28,031 bases of DNA from JBPOHE01 sp052035915 (GCA_052035915.1 JBPOHE010000161.1:1-28031); one strand, 5' to 3'; positions 7,631 to 17,098 are shown, counted from the first letter of the stretch. Made by a program: numbers and translations. Notes: generated from the sequence alone by a model not told the origin.

Positions 7631-8184
7631 TTGAGGACATTAAAAAAGAAGCCAAGGCGCGCATGCGCAAAACCATAGAGTCCCTCGGGCAGGATTTAGC
7701 GAAGATCCGTACCGGGAGGGCCCATCCCAGCCTTTTGGATCACGTGCTGGTCGATTATTACGGTTCAGAGATGCCCATCAGCCAAGTGGCCAGCATTAAT
7801 GTGGAGGATGCCCGTACCTTGACCGTAACACCATGGGAGCAGCGCATGGTGACCCTGGTGGATAAGGCCATCCGGAATTCCGATCTGGGTCTGAATCCTT
7901 CCGTTTCCGGCATGGTGGTGCGCATTCCACTACCGCCCTTGACGGAGACTAGGCGTCGCGACATGATCAAAATCGCTCGCCAGGAGGCTGAAGCCGGCCG
8001 GGTCGCTATCCGGGGTATACGCCGGGAGGCTATCCAGGATCTGAAAGTTAAGGAAAAGGAGAAAACCATCTCAGAGGATGATGAGCGCCGTGGGGAAGAG
8101 GCTATTCAGAAACTTACCGACGAACACATCAAAGAGGTCGATAAAATCCTGGAAGAGAAAGAAAAGGATCTTATGGCCATTTGA
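7627..8184 (+). CDS. frr: Ribosome recycling factor
   Basis: Works with EF-G to split post-termination ribosomes. At 185 aa it equals the E. coli protein. Visible are the three-helix-bundle pieces, including LAKIRTGRAHPSLLDHVLVDYYG, the domain II segment (INVEDARTLTVTPWEQ) and the C-terminal helix KLTDEHIKEVDKILEEKEKDL. It overlaps pyrH by 4 bases and precedes uppS by 25 bp, consistent with one transcript. Confidence 0.98.
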   Translation: MIEDIKKEAKARMRKTIESLGQDLAKIRTGRAHPSLLDHVLVDYYGSEMPISQVASINVEDARTLTVTPWEQRMVTLVDKAIRNSDLGLNPSVSGMVVRIPLPPLTETRRRDMIKIARQEAEAGRVAIRGIRREAIQDLKVKEKEKTISEDDERRGEEAIQKLTDEHIKEVDKILEEKEKDLMAI

Positions 8185-8209
8185 GCCCTCGGGGTGCGTC
8201 TGGTGATCA

Positions 8210-9001
8210 TTGATTAGTTCTCCGACACAGCCCGGCGTCGGTGAGGAGCTAGTCCCTTTTGGGATCCCCGCCGATCGTTTGCCGAGGCATGTGGCCGTTA
8301 TTATGGATGGAAACGGCCGTTGGGCGTCCGAGCGGGGCCTGCCGCGCCATGCCGGTCATCGCGCTGGCGTGCAATCGGTTCGCAGCACCGTGGAGCGTTG
8401 CGTGCAACTTGGCATCCCTTATCTCACCCTGTTTGCCTTCAGTAGCGAGAATTGGAAACGTCCTCGGCAGGAAGTGAGCTTCTTGATGGAGTTGTTTATC
8501 ACCGCTCTGCGGCAGGAGGTAAAAAGACTGCTGAAAAATGGTGTGCGACTCAGGGTGATAGGGGATCTCTCCGCCTTTCCCATCAAGCTGCGGGAGCATA
8601 TCCGCGAGGCCGAATACCTGACGCAGGAAAATTCGAGATTACAGCTGTTGGTCGCCGCCAACTATGGTGGGCGCTGGGATCTTACCCAGGCGGTGCGTCG
8701 GCTGTCCGCAGAGGTGGTCGGCGGTCGGCTGACGCTGGAGCAGATCGACGAAAACACCTTGTCGATGTTTTTGGCCTTTGAGGGTATTCCCGATCCGGAT
8801 CTCTATATCCGAACCGGCGGCGAACAGCGCCTCAGCAACTTTTTGTTGTGGCAGGCGGCCTACGCTGAGTTGTATTTTACCAAGGTGCTCTGGCCGGATT
8901 TTGATACTTCTGCCTTTGACCAATCATTGATGGAGTTCGCCCGGCGGGAGCGTCGATTCGGGCAGGTACTCTCACCGAAGAGCCCTTCTGTTCAAGACTA
9001 G
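8210..9001 (+). CDS. uppS: Undecaprenyl diphosphate synthase (cis-prenyltransferase)
   Basis: Condenses eight isopentenyl-PP onto farnesyl-PP to give the C55 lipid carrier for peptidoglycan and O-antigen synthesis. The 263 aa include HVAVIMDGNGRWA with the catalytic Asp33, the GHRAG motif, FSSENWKRP, LYIRTGGEQRLSNFLLWQ and FTKVLWPDF, all family signatures. The only start giving a normal N terminus is a TTG at 8210: an in-frame TGA sits immediately upstream and the next ATG is the conserved MDGNG. Initiation may therefore be weak, limiting expression. It lies between frr and cdsA, the Pseudomonas-type order. Confidence 0.95.
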   Translation: MISSPTQPGVGEELVPFGIPADRLPRHVAVIMDGNGRWASERGLPRHAGHRAGVQSVRSTVERCVQLGIPYLTLFAFSSENWKRPRQEVSFLMELFITALRQEVKRLLKNGVRLRVIGDLSAFPIKLREHIREAEYLTQENSRLQLLVAANYGGRWDLTQAVRRLSAEVVGGRLTLEQIDENTLSMFLAFEGIPDPDLYIRTGGEQRLSNFLLWQAAYAELYFTKVLWPDFDTSAFDQSLMEFARRERRFGQVLSPKSPSVQD

Positions 9002-9027
9002 AAGCCATTGAGGAATAGCGGATACGA

Positions 9028-9861
9028 ATGCTGCGTCAACGAGTCATGACCGCCGTTTTGCTGGGCATTCCCATAATCATGGCGGTGACGCTGTTGAACA
9101 CCCTCTATGTGGCCCTGCTTTTCGGGATTATTCTGCTCGGTGCGGCCATCGAATGGTCGAGGTTGGCCGGGATAACCAGCCGCATCGGGAGGCTGGTCTT
9201 TCTGCTGATGATAGCCGTTGGCATGATGGGGTTGACCTATGGCGTCAGGGATAAGGCGCTGATCCCAGGTTTGTTGAGTCTGGTCTCTATCGGTTGGGTT
9301 TTGCTTGGGGTTGTTCTTTGGCGCAAGCGTCTCATATCGCCCCCTCTCAAGACCCAGGGAATGGGGTTTGGACGTCTCCTTATCGGTGTTCTGATATTGA
9401 TTCCTCCCTGGCTGGCGGTCGTCCATCTGCACGCCAGTTCTCCCGTCGGTCCCTTGGTGGTGCTGTATTTTCTGATGTTGATCTGGGGGGTGGACACGGC
9501 GGCTTATTTTGTTGGCCGTCGCTGGGGACGAAATAAACTGGCTCCCGGGATCAGTCCGGCCAAGACACTGGAGGGGGTGCTAGGGGGGGTTCTGGGAGCC
9601 GGGCTGTTGGGGTTGTTTGGGTCGCTGGGGTTTGGTCTCGGCCTGGCCGGAGGTGCCGGTTTCATTGGTCTCTCCATGTTTGCGGCGATGATTTCCGTGG
9701 TCGGCGATCTCTTCGAGAGCTGGATGAAGCGATCAACCGGGGTCAAGGATAGTGGGGCGCTTCTCCCCGGACATGGGGGATTACTCGATCGCATCGACAG
9801 CCTGACTTCCGCTGCCCCCGTATTCGCCGCAGGGGTGCTCCATTTCGGACTCATCTCATGA
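9028..9861 (+). CDS. cdsA: Phosphatidate cytidylyltransferase (CDP-diglyceride synthase)
   Basis: Integral inner-membrane enzyme making CDP-diacylglycerol from phosphatidic acid and CTP, the branch point of phospholipid synthesis. The 277 aa contain about seven to eight hydrophobic segments. The C-terminal family signature is complete: SWMKRSTGVKDSGALLPGHG, followed directly by GLLDRIDS, carrying the metal-binding acidic residues. Its stop codon overlaps the dxr start as ATGA, so the isoprenoid and phospholipid genes are coupled. Confidence 0.97.
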   Translation: MLRQRVMTAVLLGIPIIMAVTLLNTLYVALLFGIILLGAAIEWSRLAGITSRIGRLVFLLMIAVGMMGLTYGVRDKALIPGLLSLVSIGWVLLGVVLWRKRLISPPLKTQGMGFGRLLIGVLILIPPWLAVVHLHASSPVGPLVVLYFLMLIWGVDTAAYFVGRRWGRNKLAPGISPAKTLEGVLGGVLGAGLLGLFGSLGFGLGLAGGAGFIGLSMFAAMISVVGDLFESWMKRSTGVKDSGALLPGHGGLLDRIDSLTSAAPVFAAGVLHFGLIS

Positions 9862-11027
9862 TCGGATTGACCATCCTCGGGTCCACCGGGTCCATTGGTT
9901 TCAATACCCTCAAGGTATTGGACCAACACCGTGATCGGTATTTTGTGGCCGCGCTGACGGCCAACCGGGATTGGGAAACCTTGTTCAAGCAGTGCCTCAG
10001 CTTTCAGCCCAGGTATGCAGTGATGGTGGATGCCTCGGCAGCCCATCAGCTCTCGCGGCGTCTCACCGAGTCGGGTTTGGACACCCAGGTACTGGCGGGG
10101 AGCCGGGCACTGGAAGAGGTGGCCGCGATGGCCGAGGTCCAGTACGTCATGGCGGCCATTGTCGGGGCTGCCGGACTGCGACCGGCCCTGGCCGCGGTCC
10201 GGGCCGGAAAAAGGATCCTGTTGGCCAACAAGGAGGCCTTGGTCATGTCTGGACCCTTGTTCATCGAAGAAGCTGAGCGTCATGAGGCTCAGATATTGCC
10301 GATCGATAGCGAGCACAATGCCATCTTTCAATGCCTCCCCCCAGGATTTAGGCGGGGGCTCCGAACGGTTGGCGTGCGCCGCATCTTGTTGACGGCTTCT
10401 GGCGGGCCTTTTCGCGTCACCCCCCTAGAGGCATTCCATGAGGTGACACCCGAGCAAGCCTGTGCCCACCCTAAATGGGACATGGGGCGCAAGATATCCG
10501 TCGACTCGGCTACATTAATGAATAAAGGTTTGGAGGTCATCGAGGCGTGTTGGTTGTTTCATGCCGAACCGGATCTCATTAAGGTATTGATTCATCCCCA
10601 AAGCATCGTGCATTCCCTGGTGGAGTTTATCGACGGTTCGGTTCTGGCCCAGCTAGGTAATCCGGATATGCGCACTCCCATTGCCCACGCCCTGGCTTGG
10701 CCGGAACGGCTTGAATCCGGTGTCCGCAGTCTCGATCTTTTAGAAATAGGCAAACTCGAGTTCGAGGCCCCCGACTTGGAGCGCTTCCCCTGTCTTGGTT
10801 TGGCCTATCAGGCGTTGAAGGCTGGCGGAACGGCGCCAGCGGTACTCAATGCCGCCAATGAGGTGGCGGTGGAGGCCTTCCTGCATAGGCGAATCCGTTT
10901 TAGCCATATACCAGGTATTGTTGAGCAGACTTTGGAAAAGCTTGAATACGGAACGCTTCAGGATCTTGATGATGTCTTCGAGAGCGACCGGGAAGCCCGA
11001 AGGCTGGCCCGACACATGATAGGTTGA
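9858..11027 (+). CDS. dxr: 1-deoxy-D-xylulose 5-phosphate reductoisomerase
   Basis: Second step of the MEP isoprenoid pathway: NADPH-dependent conversion of DXP to MEP, supplying precursors for UppS next door. The 389 aa compare with 398 in E. coli. The NADPH-binding GSTGSIGFNTL motif starts at residue 8. Other conserved blocks are LANKEALVMSG, PIDSEHNAIFQ (the metal-ligand region), LTASGGPFR and MGRKISVDSATLMNKGLEV. The C-terminal helical domain is present. It is the fosmidomycin target family. Confidence 0.98.
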   Translation: MIGLTILGSTGSIGFNTLKVLDQHRDRYFVAALTANRDWETLFKQCLSFQPRYAVMVDASAAHQLSRRLTESGLDTQVLAGSRALEEVAAMAEVQYVMAAIVGAAGLRPALAAVRAGKRILLANKEALVMSGPLFIEEAERHEAQILPIDSEHNAIFQCLPPGFRRGLRTVGVRRILLTASGGPFRVTPLEAFHEVTPEQACAHPKWDMGRKISVDSATLMNKGLEVIEACWLFHAEPDLIKVLIHPQSIVHSLVEFIDGSVLAQLGNPDMRTPIAHALAWPERLESGVRSLDLLEIGKLEFEAPDLERFPCLGLAYQALKAGGTAPAVLNAANEVAVEAFLHRRIRFSHIPGIVEQTLEKLEYGTLQDLDDVFESDREARRLARHMIG

Positions 11028-11046
11028 CGCGGAAAGGGTGGACGCC

Positions 11047-12411
11047 ATGACTTCCTACCTCTCATACGCCTTCTACTTTCTGATTGCACTTGGAGTCCTG
11101 ATTACCGTCCACGAATACGGTCATTTCCTGGTGGCCAGACGACTTGGGGTCAAGGTTCTCAAATTTTCTCTCGGCTTTGGCAAGCCTCTCTGGTCTCGCC
11201 GTCTGGGGAGGGACCAAACCGAGTTCGTGGTAGCCATCTTGCCCTTGGGCGGTTATGTGAAGATGCTCGATGAACGGGAAGAACAGGTGGCTCCCGAAGA
11301 ACGGCATCGCGCCTTCAATCAGCAGTCGCTCGGTGTGCGGGCGGCTATTGTTGCCGCTGGTCCAATATGCAATCTGTTATTTGCCGTGCTCGCCTATTGG
11401 TTGGTTCTGGTCTGGGGGGAAACCGGCCTTCGCCCGCTCGTGGATATGGTCGACCGGGGATCGATCGCCGAACAGGCGGGATTCAAAAGCGGCGATGAAA
11501 TTCTCGCCATCGGAAATCGTCCCAGCCCGACCTGGGAATCCGTCGTTTATGGCCTGTTGGCCGAATCCCTGAAAAGTGGTGGCATTGCCGTGCGGATTCG
11601 CCGGGATGATGAGCAGGAAACTGTCAGATGGTTGTCGGCTGAACAACTCCAAAGGATCACTGAAGACGGGCAGGTGATGCACAGGCTTGGGCTGAGTCCG
11701 AAACGACCGGCCTTGCCTCCGGTGTTGGGGGAGGTGATTTCCGGGGAGGCGGCTGACGAGGCGGGGTTGCGGCAGGGCGACCGAATTCTCACGGCAGACG
11801 GTATTCCGGTGGCCGATTGGTCTTCCTGGGTGGAGTTGGTGAGGGCCAAACCTGGTCAGCGAATTCAGATCGAGATCCAGCGTCAGGATGGTCGTCAATG
11901 GCTGTATTTGATCCCCAGGATCACCGGAGCGGAGCATGAGGCTGTCGGGCGTATTGGCGCAAGTGTCCAGATTCCGGAAGGATTTCAGGATCAATACCGC
12001 GTACAGATGCGGTATGGCCCGGTGGAAGCTTTGGGCGAAGCGGCCCGCCGAACCTGGGAGATGTCGGCGCTGATGCTCAATATGTTTGGGCGGATGCTTA
12101 TCGGCCAAGCCTCGATCGACAATCTCAGTGGGCCCATCGCCATCGCCGAATCGGCTGGACGCTCGGCTAGCTATGGTCTGAGCTACTTTTTCAAGTTCCT
12201 GGCCGTAGTCAGCATCAGTCTCGGGGTGCTGAATCTGTTACCCATCCCCATTCTTGATGGTGGGCATCTTTTCTACCTCATGATGGAGTGGATCAAGGGG
12301 AGCCCTCTCTCTGATCGGATAATGGACATTGGGCAGAGGATTGGACTGGCCATCCTGCTGTCCCTGATGACCCTGGCCATGTACGTGGATATCTCGCGTT
12401 TCTTGGGATAG
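11047..12411 (+). CDS. rseP: Site-2 intramembrane metalloprotease RseP
   Basis: Inner-membrane zinc protease that cleaves anti-sigma factor RseA after DegS, releasing sigma-E when outer-membrane assembly fails. I chose the ATG at 11047 (454 aa) over a GTG nine bases earlier because AAAGGG lies eight bases upstream. It also puts the HEYGH zinc motif at residues 22-26, the E. coli numbering. Two PDZ domains follow (about residues 125-215 and 220-305). The third zinc ligand is in NLLPIPILDGGH (Asp404), and a final transmembrane segment ends the protein. It precedes bamA, whose product it helps monitor. Confidence 0.96.
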   Translation: MTSYLSYAFYFLIALGVLITVHEYGHFLVARRLGVKVLKFSLGFGKPLWSRRLGRDQTEFVVAILPLGGYVKMLDEREEQVAPEERHRAFNQQSLGVRAAIVAAGPICNLLFAVLAYWLVLVWGETGLRPLVDMVDRGSIAEQAGFKSGDEILAIGNRPSPTWESVVYGLLAESLKSGGIAVRIRRDDEQETVRWLSAEQLQRITEDGQVMHRLGLSPKRPALPPVLGEVISGEAADEAGLRQGDRILTADGIPVADWSSWVELVRAKPGQRIQIEIQRQDGRQWLYLIPRITGAEHEAVGRIGASVQIPEGFQDQYRVQMRYGPVEALGEAARRTWEMSALMLNMFGRMLIGQASIDNLSGPIAIAESAGRSASYGLSYFFKFLAVVSISLGVLNLLPIPILDGGHLFYLMMEWIKGSPLSDRIMDIGQRIGLAILLSLMTLAMYVDISRFLG

Positions 12412-12591
12412 CCCAGGAAGTTCCTTTATACTTGGCCCCTAGTATCGACAGTCGCCGGTGATGGTGCGGTCCCTATCTGGAGAAGATCGGCCACTCAAAC
12501 GTTCACCGGCCATATTCCCGCCTTGTGCTTCTGATCGTGCCAAGGCTGGGTGTATCCTTAGTTCAACCCAATCGAGCTCAAAAGACAGGTA
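12412..12591 (+). other. rseP-bamA spacer with an inverted repeat
   Basis: A 180-bp spacer, the longest between rseP and dnaE, is a natural place for a bamA promoter. GCCGGTGA (12454-12461) is complementary to TCACCGGC (12503-12510). I see no convincing sigma-70 or sigma-E consensus; a GGAAGTT at 12416-12422 lacks a good -10. Confidence 0.3.
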
Positions 12592-14904
12592 ATGCATCCG
12601 TTCATCCGGAATCTCTTCGCTTTCTTTCTGTTCCTACTATTGAGCCGGTCGCCCGTCTATGGGGCTGAAGACTTCCTCGTCAAAGACATACGGGTCGAAG
12701 GGCTGCAGCGGATCGCAGCGGGTACCGTGTTCAACTATCTCCCGGTGAGCGTGGGGGAGAGGGTGGATCCAGGAAAAACAGCCGAGATCATCAAGGCGCT
12801 CTACAAGACCGGCTTTTTCAAGGATGTCCGCCTGGAACGGGATGGAGATGTATTGGTGGTCGTGGTCACTGAGAGGCCCTCGATCGCCAAAATCGACATC
12901 AGCGGCAACAAAGAGATCGAAACCGACAAGCTCACCCAGGCGCTGAAAGACATCGGTCTGGCTGAGGGGCGGGTGTTCAATCGCTCCGTGCTGGATCAGA
13001 TCGAGCAGGAATTACGCCGTCAATACTTTAGCAAAGGCAAATACGGTGTTCAGCTTACTACCACGGTGACACCTCTGGAACGAAACCGTGTGGCTGTAGC
13101 CATCGACATCAAAGAAGGCAAGGCGGCCAAGATCAAGCAAATCAAGCTGATCGGAAATAAGACATATTCCGATAAAGTGCTTTTGAAAGAGTTTCAACTA
13201 AGCACTACTGGCTGGTTTTCGTTCTGGACCGGTGACGACCAGTATTCCAAACAAAAGTTGTCCGGCGATCTGGAAAAACTGCGTTCCTATTATCTCGATC
13301 GCGGCTATCTGAAATTTCGTATCGAGTCCACTCAGGTTTCTATCAGTCCGGATAAGAAGGATATCTATATCACCATCGTCTTTGACGAAGGCCAGATATA
13401 TAAAGTCAGCGATCTCAAACTGGCCGGAAATCTAGTGGTGGAACCCGAGCAAATTTATCCGCTCATAGATGTGCGACGCAATGAGCCTTTTTCCCGCAAG
13501 CGGGTCACCAATACCACCGAGCAGATCAGCAAGCTGTTAAGCAATTATGGGTATGCCTTCGCGAATGTAAACAGTATCCCGGAGATCGACGATACCAAAC
13601 GAGAGGTGGCCCTGACCTTTTTCGTCGATCCCGGTAAGCGGGTTTACGTGCATCGTATCAACATGGCCGGCAATGCGCGGACGCGCGATGAGGTGTTGCG
13701 GCGTGAGATGCGGCAGATGGAGGCTTCCTGGTTTTCCACCGAGCGCATCAATAAATCGCGCGACCGCTTGAAGCGGCTGGGATTTTTTGAGGACGTCACC
13801 ATTGAGACGCCAGCGGTGGCGGGTTCCACCGATGAGGTCAATATCAATGTCAATGTAAAAGAGCGTCCTTCCGGCAATTTTCTGGCTGGCGTCGGTTTTT
13901 CGCGCAGTGACGGCATCATCCTCAATGCCAGCATCACCGAAAACAACTTCCTCGGCACCGGCAAGAAAATGACGCTGGCTTTCAATAACAGTACAGCGAC
14001 GACCATCTACCAGGTCGCCTATACCAATCCCTATTACACTATCGACGGCATCAGCAGAGGCTTCAATCTCAGTTATCGGGCGACTGATTTTTCCAAGCTG
14101 AACGTATCCAACTACACCACAGATATCGGTCGTGCGGGCATGAACTTCGGTTTCCCCATTAGCGAGTTCCAACGGGCGGGATTTTCTGCCGATATCGACG
14201 ATATCACTCTGAAAACGGGCAGTGCACCCTCCGACGAAGTGCAGAACTTCATCGACGCTTATGGCGATAAATTTAATGATCTTAGATTGCTGGCGAATTG
14301 GAGTTATGACTCCAGAGATAATTTCTTGTTCGCCACCAAGGGGATGTTGCATACCTTCGCGGTGGAGGCTGCGTTACCGGGAAGCGATCTCGAATATTAC
14401 AAAGCCGATTTTATCGGGCAGGGATTTATCCCTCTGACCCGGAATCTGACCTTGATGCTGAAAGGCCAGATCGGCTATGGCGATGGTTACGGTAAGCTTG
14501 ATACTTTGCCGTTCTTTTATAATTTCTTCGCCGGTGGTCCTCGCTCGGTCCGTGGTTACGAGCAATGGACGCTGGGACCCCGGGATTCCAATGATGATCC
14601 GTTCGGCGGTAACCTGTTGACGGTAGCTAATATTGAGCTTCAGTTTCCGCCTCCTGGGGACGCTTTCAAGGATACTCTCCGGCTGAGCGCCTTTTTCGAT
14701 CTCGGTAATGTATTCGATACCCATGGTTTGGAGTCTGGTTCCGGCACCGGCTTTGCTGTAGATAAAATCAGGTATTCCACGGGGTTGGCTGGGTCCTGGC
14801 TATCTCCAATCGGCGCGCTTACAGTTAGCTTGGGATTCCCGCTCAATGCGAGTAGTGAAGATAAGCGGGAAGTCTTTCAATTCAATTTCGGGGTGGGTTT
14901 GTAA
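12592..14904 (+). CDS. bamA: Outer membrane protein assembly factor BamA
   Basis: Central component of the BAM complex, inserting beta-barrel proteins into the outer membrane. The 770 aa begin with a signal peptide cleaved near VYGAED. Five POTRA domains follow (about residues 25-430), with typical boundaries such as FLVKDIRVEGLQRIAAGTVF, IAKIDISGNKEI, IKQIKLIGNKTYSD and VYVHRINMAGNARTRDEVL. The 16-stranded surface-antigen barrel then carries the hallmark GGPRSVRGYE in loop 6. The last residue is Leu (FNFGVGL) where most BamA proteins end in Phe or Trp, an oddity in the beta-signal. The stop codon overlaps the skp start by one base. Confidence 0.98.
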   Translation: MHPFIRNLFAFFLFLLLSRSPVYGAEDFLVKDIRVEGLQRIAAGTVFNYLPVSVGERVDPGKTAEIIKALYKTGFFKDVRLERDGDVLVVVVTERPSIAKIDISGNKEIETDKLTQALKDIGLAEGRVFNRSVLDQIEQELRRQYFSKGKYGVQLTTTVTPLERNRVAVAIDIKEGKAAKIKQIKLIGNKTYSDKVLLKEFQLSTTGWFSFWTGDDQYSKQKLSGDLEKLRSYYLDRGYLKFRIESTQVSISPDKKDIYITIVFDEGQIYKVSDLKLAGNLVVEPEQIYPLIDVRRNEPFSRKRVTNTTEQISKLLSNYGYAFANVNSIPEIDDTKREVALTFFVDPGKRVYVHRINMAGNARTRDEVLRREMRQMEASWFSTERINKSRDRLKRLGFFEDVTIETPAVAGSTDEVNINVNVKERPSGNFLAGVGFSRSDGIILNASITENNFLGTGKKMTLAFNNSTATTIYQVAYTNPYYTIDGISRGFNLSYRATDFSKLNVSNYTTDIGRAGMNFGFPISEFQRAGFSADIDDITLKTGSAPSDEVQNFIDAYGDKFNDLRLLANWSYDSRDNFLFATKGMLHTFAVEAALPGSDLEYYKADFIGQGFIPLTRNLTLMLKGQIGYGDGYGKLDTLPFFYNFFAGGPRSVRGYEQWTLGPRDSNDDPFGGNLLTVANIELQFPPPGDAFKDTLRLSAFFDLGNVFDTHGLESGSGTGFAVDKIRYSTGLAGSWLSPIGALTVSLGFPLNASSEDKREVFQFNFGVGL

Positions 14905-15449
14905 TGTTCCAAATGCAGGGGATGTTATTAAAGATGACGGCACTTAGAATCATGGGCGTGTTGATGATGCTGGGAGCATCCAGTTATGCCCTCGCGGCTG
15001 AGGGAGTGAAAATCGCCTTTGTCCATGCGGAAAAGGCTGTGGAGAATTCTCCCCAATATGCGGCTTTTCAGAAGGAGCTCGAGCAGACTTTCACTCCCCG
15101 TGCTAAGGATATCGAGTCCAAGGTAAAGCAGTATGCGAAGATGCGGGAAGAATTGGAGAAGAACCAGTCCGTCATGAGCGAGACGCAGTTGCGCAAGCAG
15201 CAGGCGGAACTCCTGACTATGGAGCGGCGGATCAAGAGTGCCAAAGGCGAATTGGAGCAGGATAGTGCCCTTCGAAGCAATGAATTGCGCCTCAAGCTGG
15301 TAAAGATCGTCAACGAAGTGATCGAGGAGATCGCCAAGGCGGAGAATATAGACATGGTGGTCAATGAAAATGTGGTGGTCTACATCAATCCGAAAATAGA
15401 TATTACCGACAAGGTGCTTGAGCGCCTCAAGCAAAAGAAGCGCGATTAG
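14904..15449 (+). CDS. skp: Periplasmic chaperone Skp (OmpH family)
   Basis: Trimeric periplasmic holdase that carries unfolded outer-membrane proteins to BAM. The 181 aa (E. coli 161) start with a signal peptide ending near YALAAEG. The conserved KIAFVHAEKAVENSPQY is the trimer-core beta strand. A long charged coiled-coil hairpin (about 60-140) forms the tentacles, and ENIDMVVNENVVVYINPKIDITD closes the core. Starts at M7 or M11 are possible, but GGGGTGGG lies well placed upstream of 14904. It follows bamA with a TAATG overlap. Confidence 0.95.
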   Translation: MFQMQGMLLKMTALRIMGVLMMLGASSYALAAEGVKIAFVHAEKAVENSPQYAAFQKELEQTFTPRAKDIESKVKQYAKMREELEKNQSVMSETQLRKQQAELLTMERRIKSAKGELEQDSALRSNELRLKLVKIVNEVIEEIAKAENIDMVVNENVVVYINPKIDITDKVLERLKQKKRD

Positions 15450-15492
15450 TCGGAACTACCCGGCCAAGGCGGGAATTGGCGGGTCTTCTCTA

Positions 15493-16557
15493 GTGGGTTG
15501 CACTCTGGGAGAGGTCGTCGACCTGACGGCTGGGCGTTTGGTGGGTGGGGATGAGCGCCAGCTTGTAGAACGGGTGGCGACCCTTGGGAAGGCGGGGGCA
15601 GGGAGCATCGCCTTTCTTGCCAACCCCAAATATCGGCGTCAACTTCGGGAAACTCGGGCCACGGCGGTCATACTCTCCGCCGAACATCTCGCCTATTGCC
15701 CGGTGGCGGCCCTGGTATGTGACAATCCCTACCTGGCCTTTGCCCGGGTGGCCGCCTTCTTGAATCCGGCACGGCCTGTACTCGCCGGGCGCCACCCCAC
15801 TGCGGTGGTTCATGCCGATGCCGTGGTCGATGCCAGCGCCTGGGTGGGTCCTTATTGCGTCCTGGCCGAGGGGGTGTGGATCGGTCCTCGGGTATACCTT
15901 GGCGCCGGCTGTATCCTGGAACCTCAGTGCCGGGTGGGTGCCGATACTCGACTGGTGGCGAGGGTTACCCTCTGCGCGGGAACAGAGATAGGTGAGCGGG
16001 CGATTATTCATCCTGGGGCCGTGATCGGGAGTGATGGCTTTGGTTTAGCCAAGGATGCCCATGGTTGGGTCAAGGTACCCCAGCTCGGGCGGGTGAAGAT
16101 TGGGAATGATGTCGAGATTGGCGCCAATACCACCATTGATCGTGGCGCCATCGAGGACACCCAGATTCATGACGGGGTGAAGCTGGATAACCAGATCCAG
16201 GTGGCTCACAACGTAATCATCGGAGAACATACCGCGATTGCGGCTTGTGTGGGTATATCCGGTTCGACCCGTATCGGGCGTCACTGTCTGATCGGAGGTG
16301 GGGTGGGTTTCGCCGGGCACCTGGATATTGGTGACAACGTCAGCTTCTCCGGTCAATCGCTTGTCACCCGCTCCTTTACCGAGCCGGGATACTACAGCGG
16401 GGGGCTTCCGGCGGTCTCCAATCAAGAATGGAAACGCTGTATTGCACGGATGAGGCACCTGGACGACATGGCCCGTCGCCTACGTGCCCTCGAAGACGCA
16501 CTGCGCGGTGATGACCTGGGCCCCCAACCCCATGACCTGGAGCCTGAGAATGAATAA
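15493..16557 (+). CDS. lpxD: UDP-3-O-(3-hydroxyacyl)glucosamine N-acyltransferase
   Basis: Third step of lipid A synthesis: adds the N-linked hydroxyacyl chain from acyl-ACP to UDP-3-O-acyl-glucosamine. The frame is open from 15418 (TTG, overlapping skp). I prefer the GTG at 15493 (354 aa) because it aligns the N terminus with other LpxD proteins (x-TLGEVV) and puts the catalytic His of VAHNVIIGEH at residue 239, as in E. coli. The N-terminal uridine-binding domain (about 1-100) has SIAFLANPKYRRQL. It is followed by a left-handed beta-helix of hexapeptide repeats (about 105-300) and a C-terminal helix. Confidence 0.95.
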   Translation: MGCTLGEVVDLTAGRLVGGDERQLVERVATLGKAGAGSIAFLANPKYRRQLRETRATAVILSAEHLAYCPVAALVCDNPYLAFARVAAFLNPARPVLAGRHPTAVVHADAVVDASAWVGPYCVLAEGVWIGPRVYLGAGCILEPQCRVGADTRLVARVTLCAGTEIGERAIIHPGAVIGSDGFGLAKDAHGWVKVPQLGRVKIGNDVEIGANTTIDRGAIEDTQIHDGVKLDNQIQVAHNVIIGEHTAIAACVGISGSTRIGRHCLIGGGVGFAGHLDIGDNVSFSGQSLVTRSFTEPGYYSGGLPAVSNQEWKRCIARMRHLDDMARRLRALEDALRGDDLGPQPHDLEPENE

Positions 16558-17068
16558 CGTCGCTGAGATTTCCACTGGGCTCGCTGTTCCGGCTTCGTCG
16601 GGGGGAATCGCCAAACCGACGCTCATGGATATCAGTAAGGTGCTTCGGCTTCTCCCACATCGATATCCGTTCCTGCTGATTGATCGGGTCGTGGAGTTCG
16701 TGCCGAACGAACGGTTGGTGGCCGTGAAGAACGTTACCTTCAATGAGCCCTATTTCAACGGCCATTTTCCGGCCCGCCCGGTGATGCCGGGGGTACTCGT
16801 TGTCGAGGCCCTGGCCCAGGCGACGGGGATATTGGGCATGCAATCCCATCCCGACAAGGTGGATGAAAACACCATTTATTTCTTTGTCGGCATCGATAAG
16901 GCCAGGTTCAAGCGCCCGGTCGAGCCTGGAGACCAGTTGTTGCTTGAAGTGATCATGAAAGGGAACAAACGGGGGATATGGATGTTCTCCGGGACGGCCC
17001 GGGTCGATGGTCAGGTGGCCGTTGTGGTTGACAACATCATGTGCACCGCGCGGGACCACCGCTTCTAG
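16550..17068 (+). CDS. fabZ: (3R)-hydroxyacyl-ACP dehydratase
   Basis: Dehydrates beta-hydroxyacyl-ACP in fatty-acid elongation, competing with lipid A synthesis for hydroxymyristoyl-ACP. The hot-dog fold is clear: LLPHRYPFLLIDRV, FNGHFPARPVMPGV with catalytic His72, EALAQATG with catalytic Glu86, and FKRPVEPGDQLLLEV. The start at 16550 has GGAG seven bases upstream and overlaps lpxD by eight bases. It gives 172 aa, with about 25 more N-terminal residues than E. coli (151). An ATG at 16625 would give a family-length 147 aa but has a poor ribosome site. Confidence 0.95.
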   Translation: MNNVAEISTGLAVPASSGGIAKPTLMDISKVLRLLPHRYPFLLIDRVVEFVPNERLVAVKNVTFNEPYFNGHFPARPVMPGVLVVEALAQATGILGMQSHPDKVDENTIYFFVGIDKARFKRPVEPGDQLLLEVIMKGNKRGIWMFSGTARVDGQVAVVVDNIMCTARDHRF

Positions 17069-17098
17069 TCAAGGTCATAGGATCTTTGTTCGCTTTAT

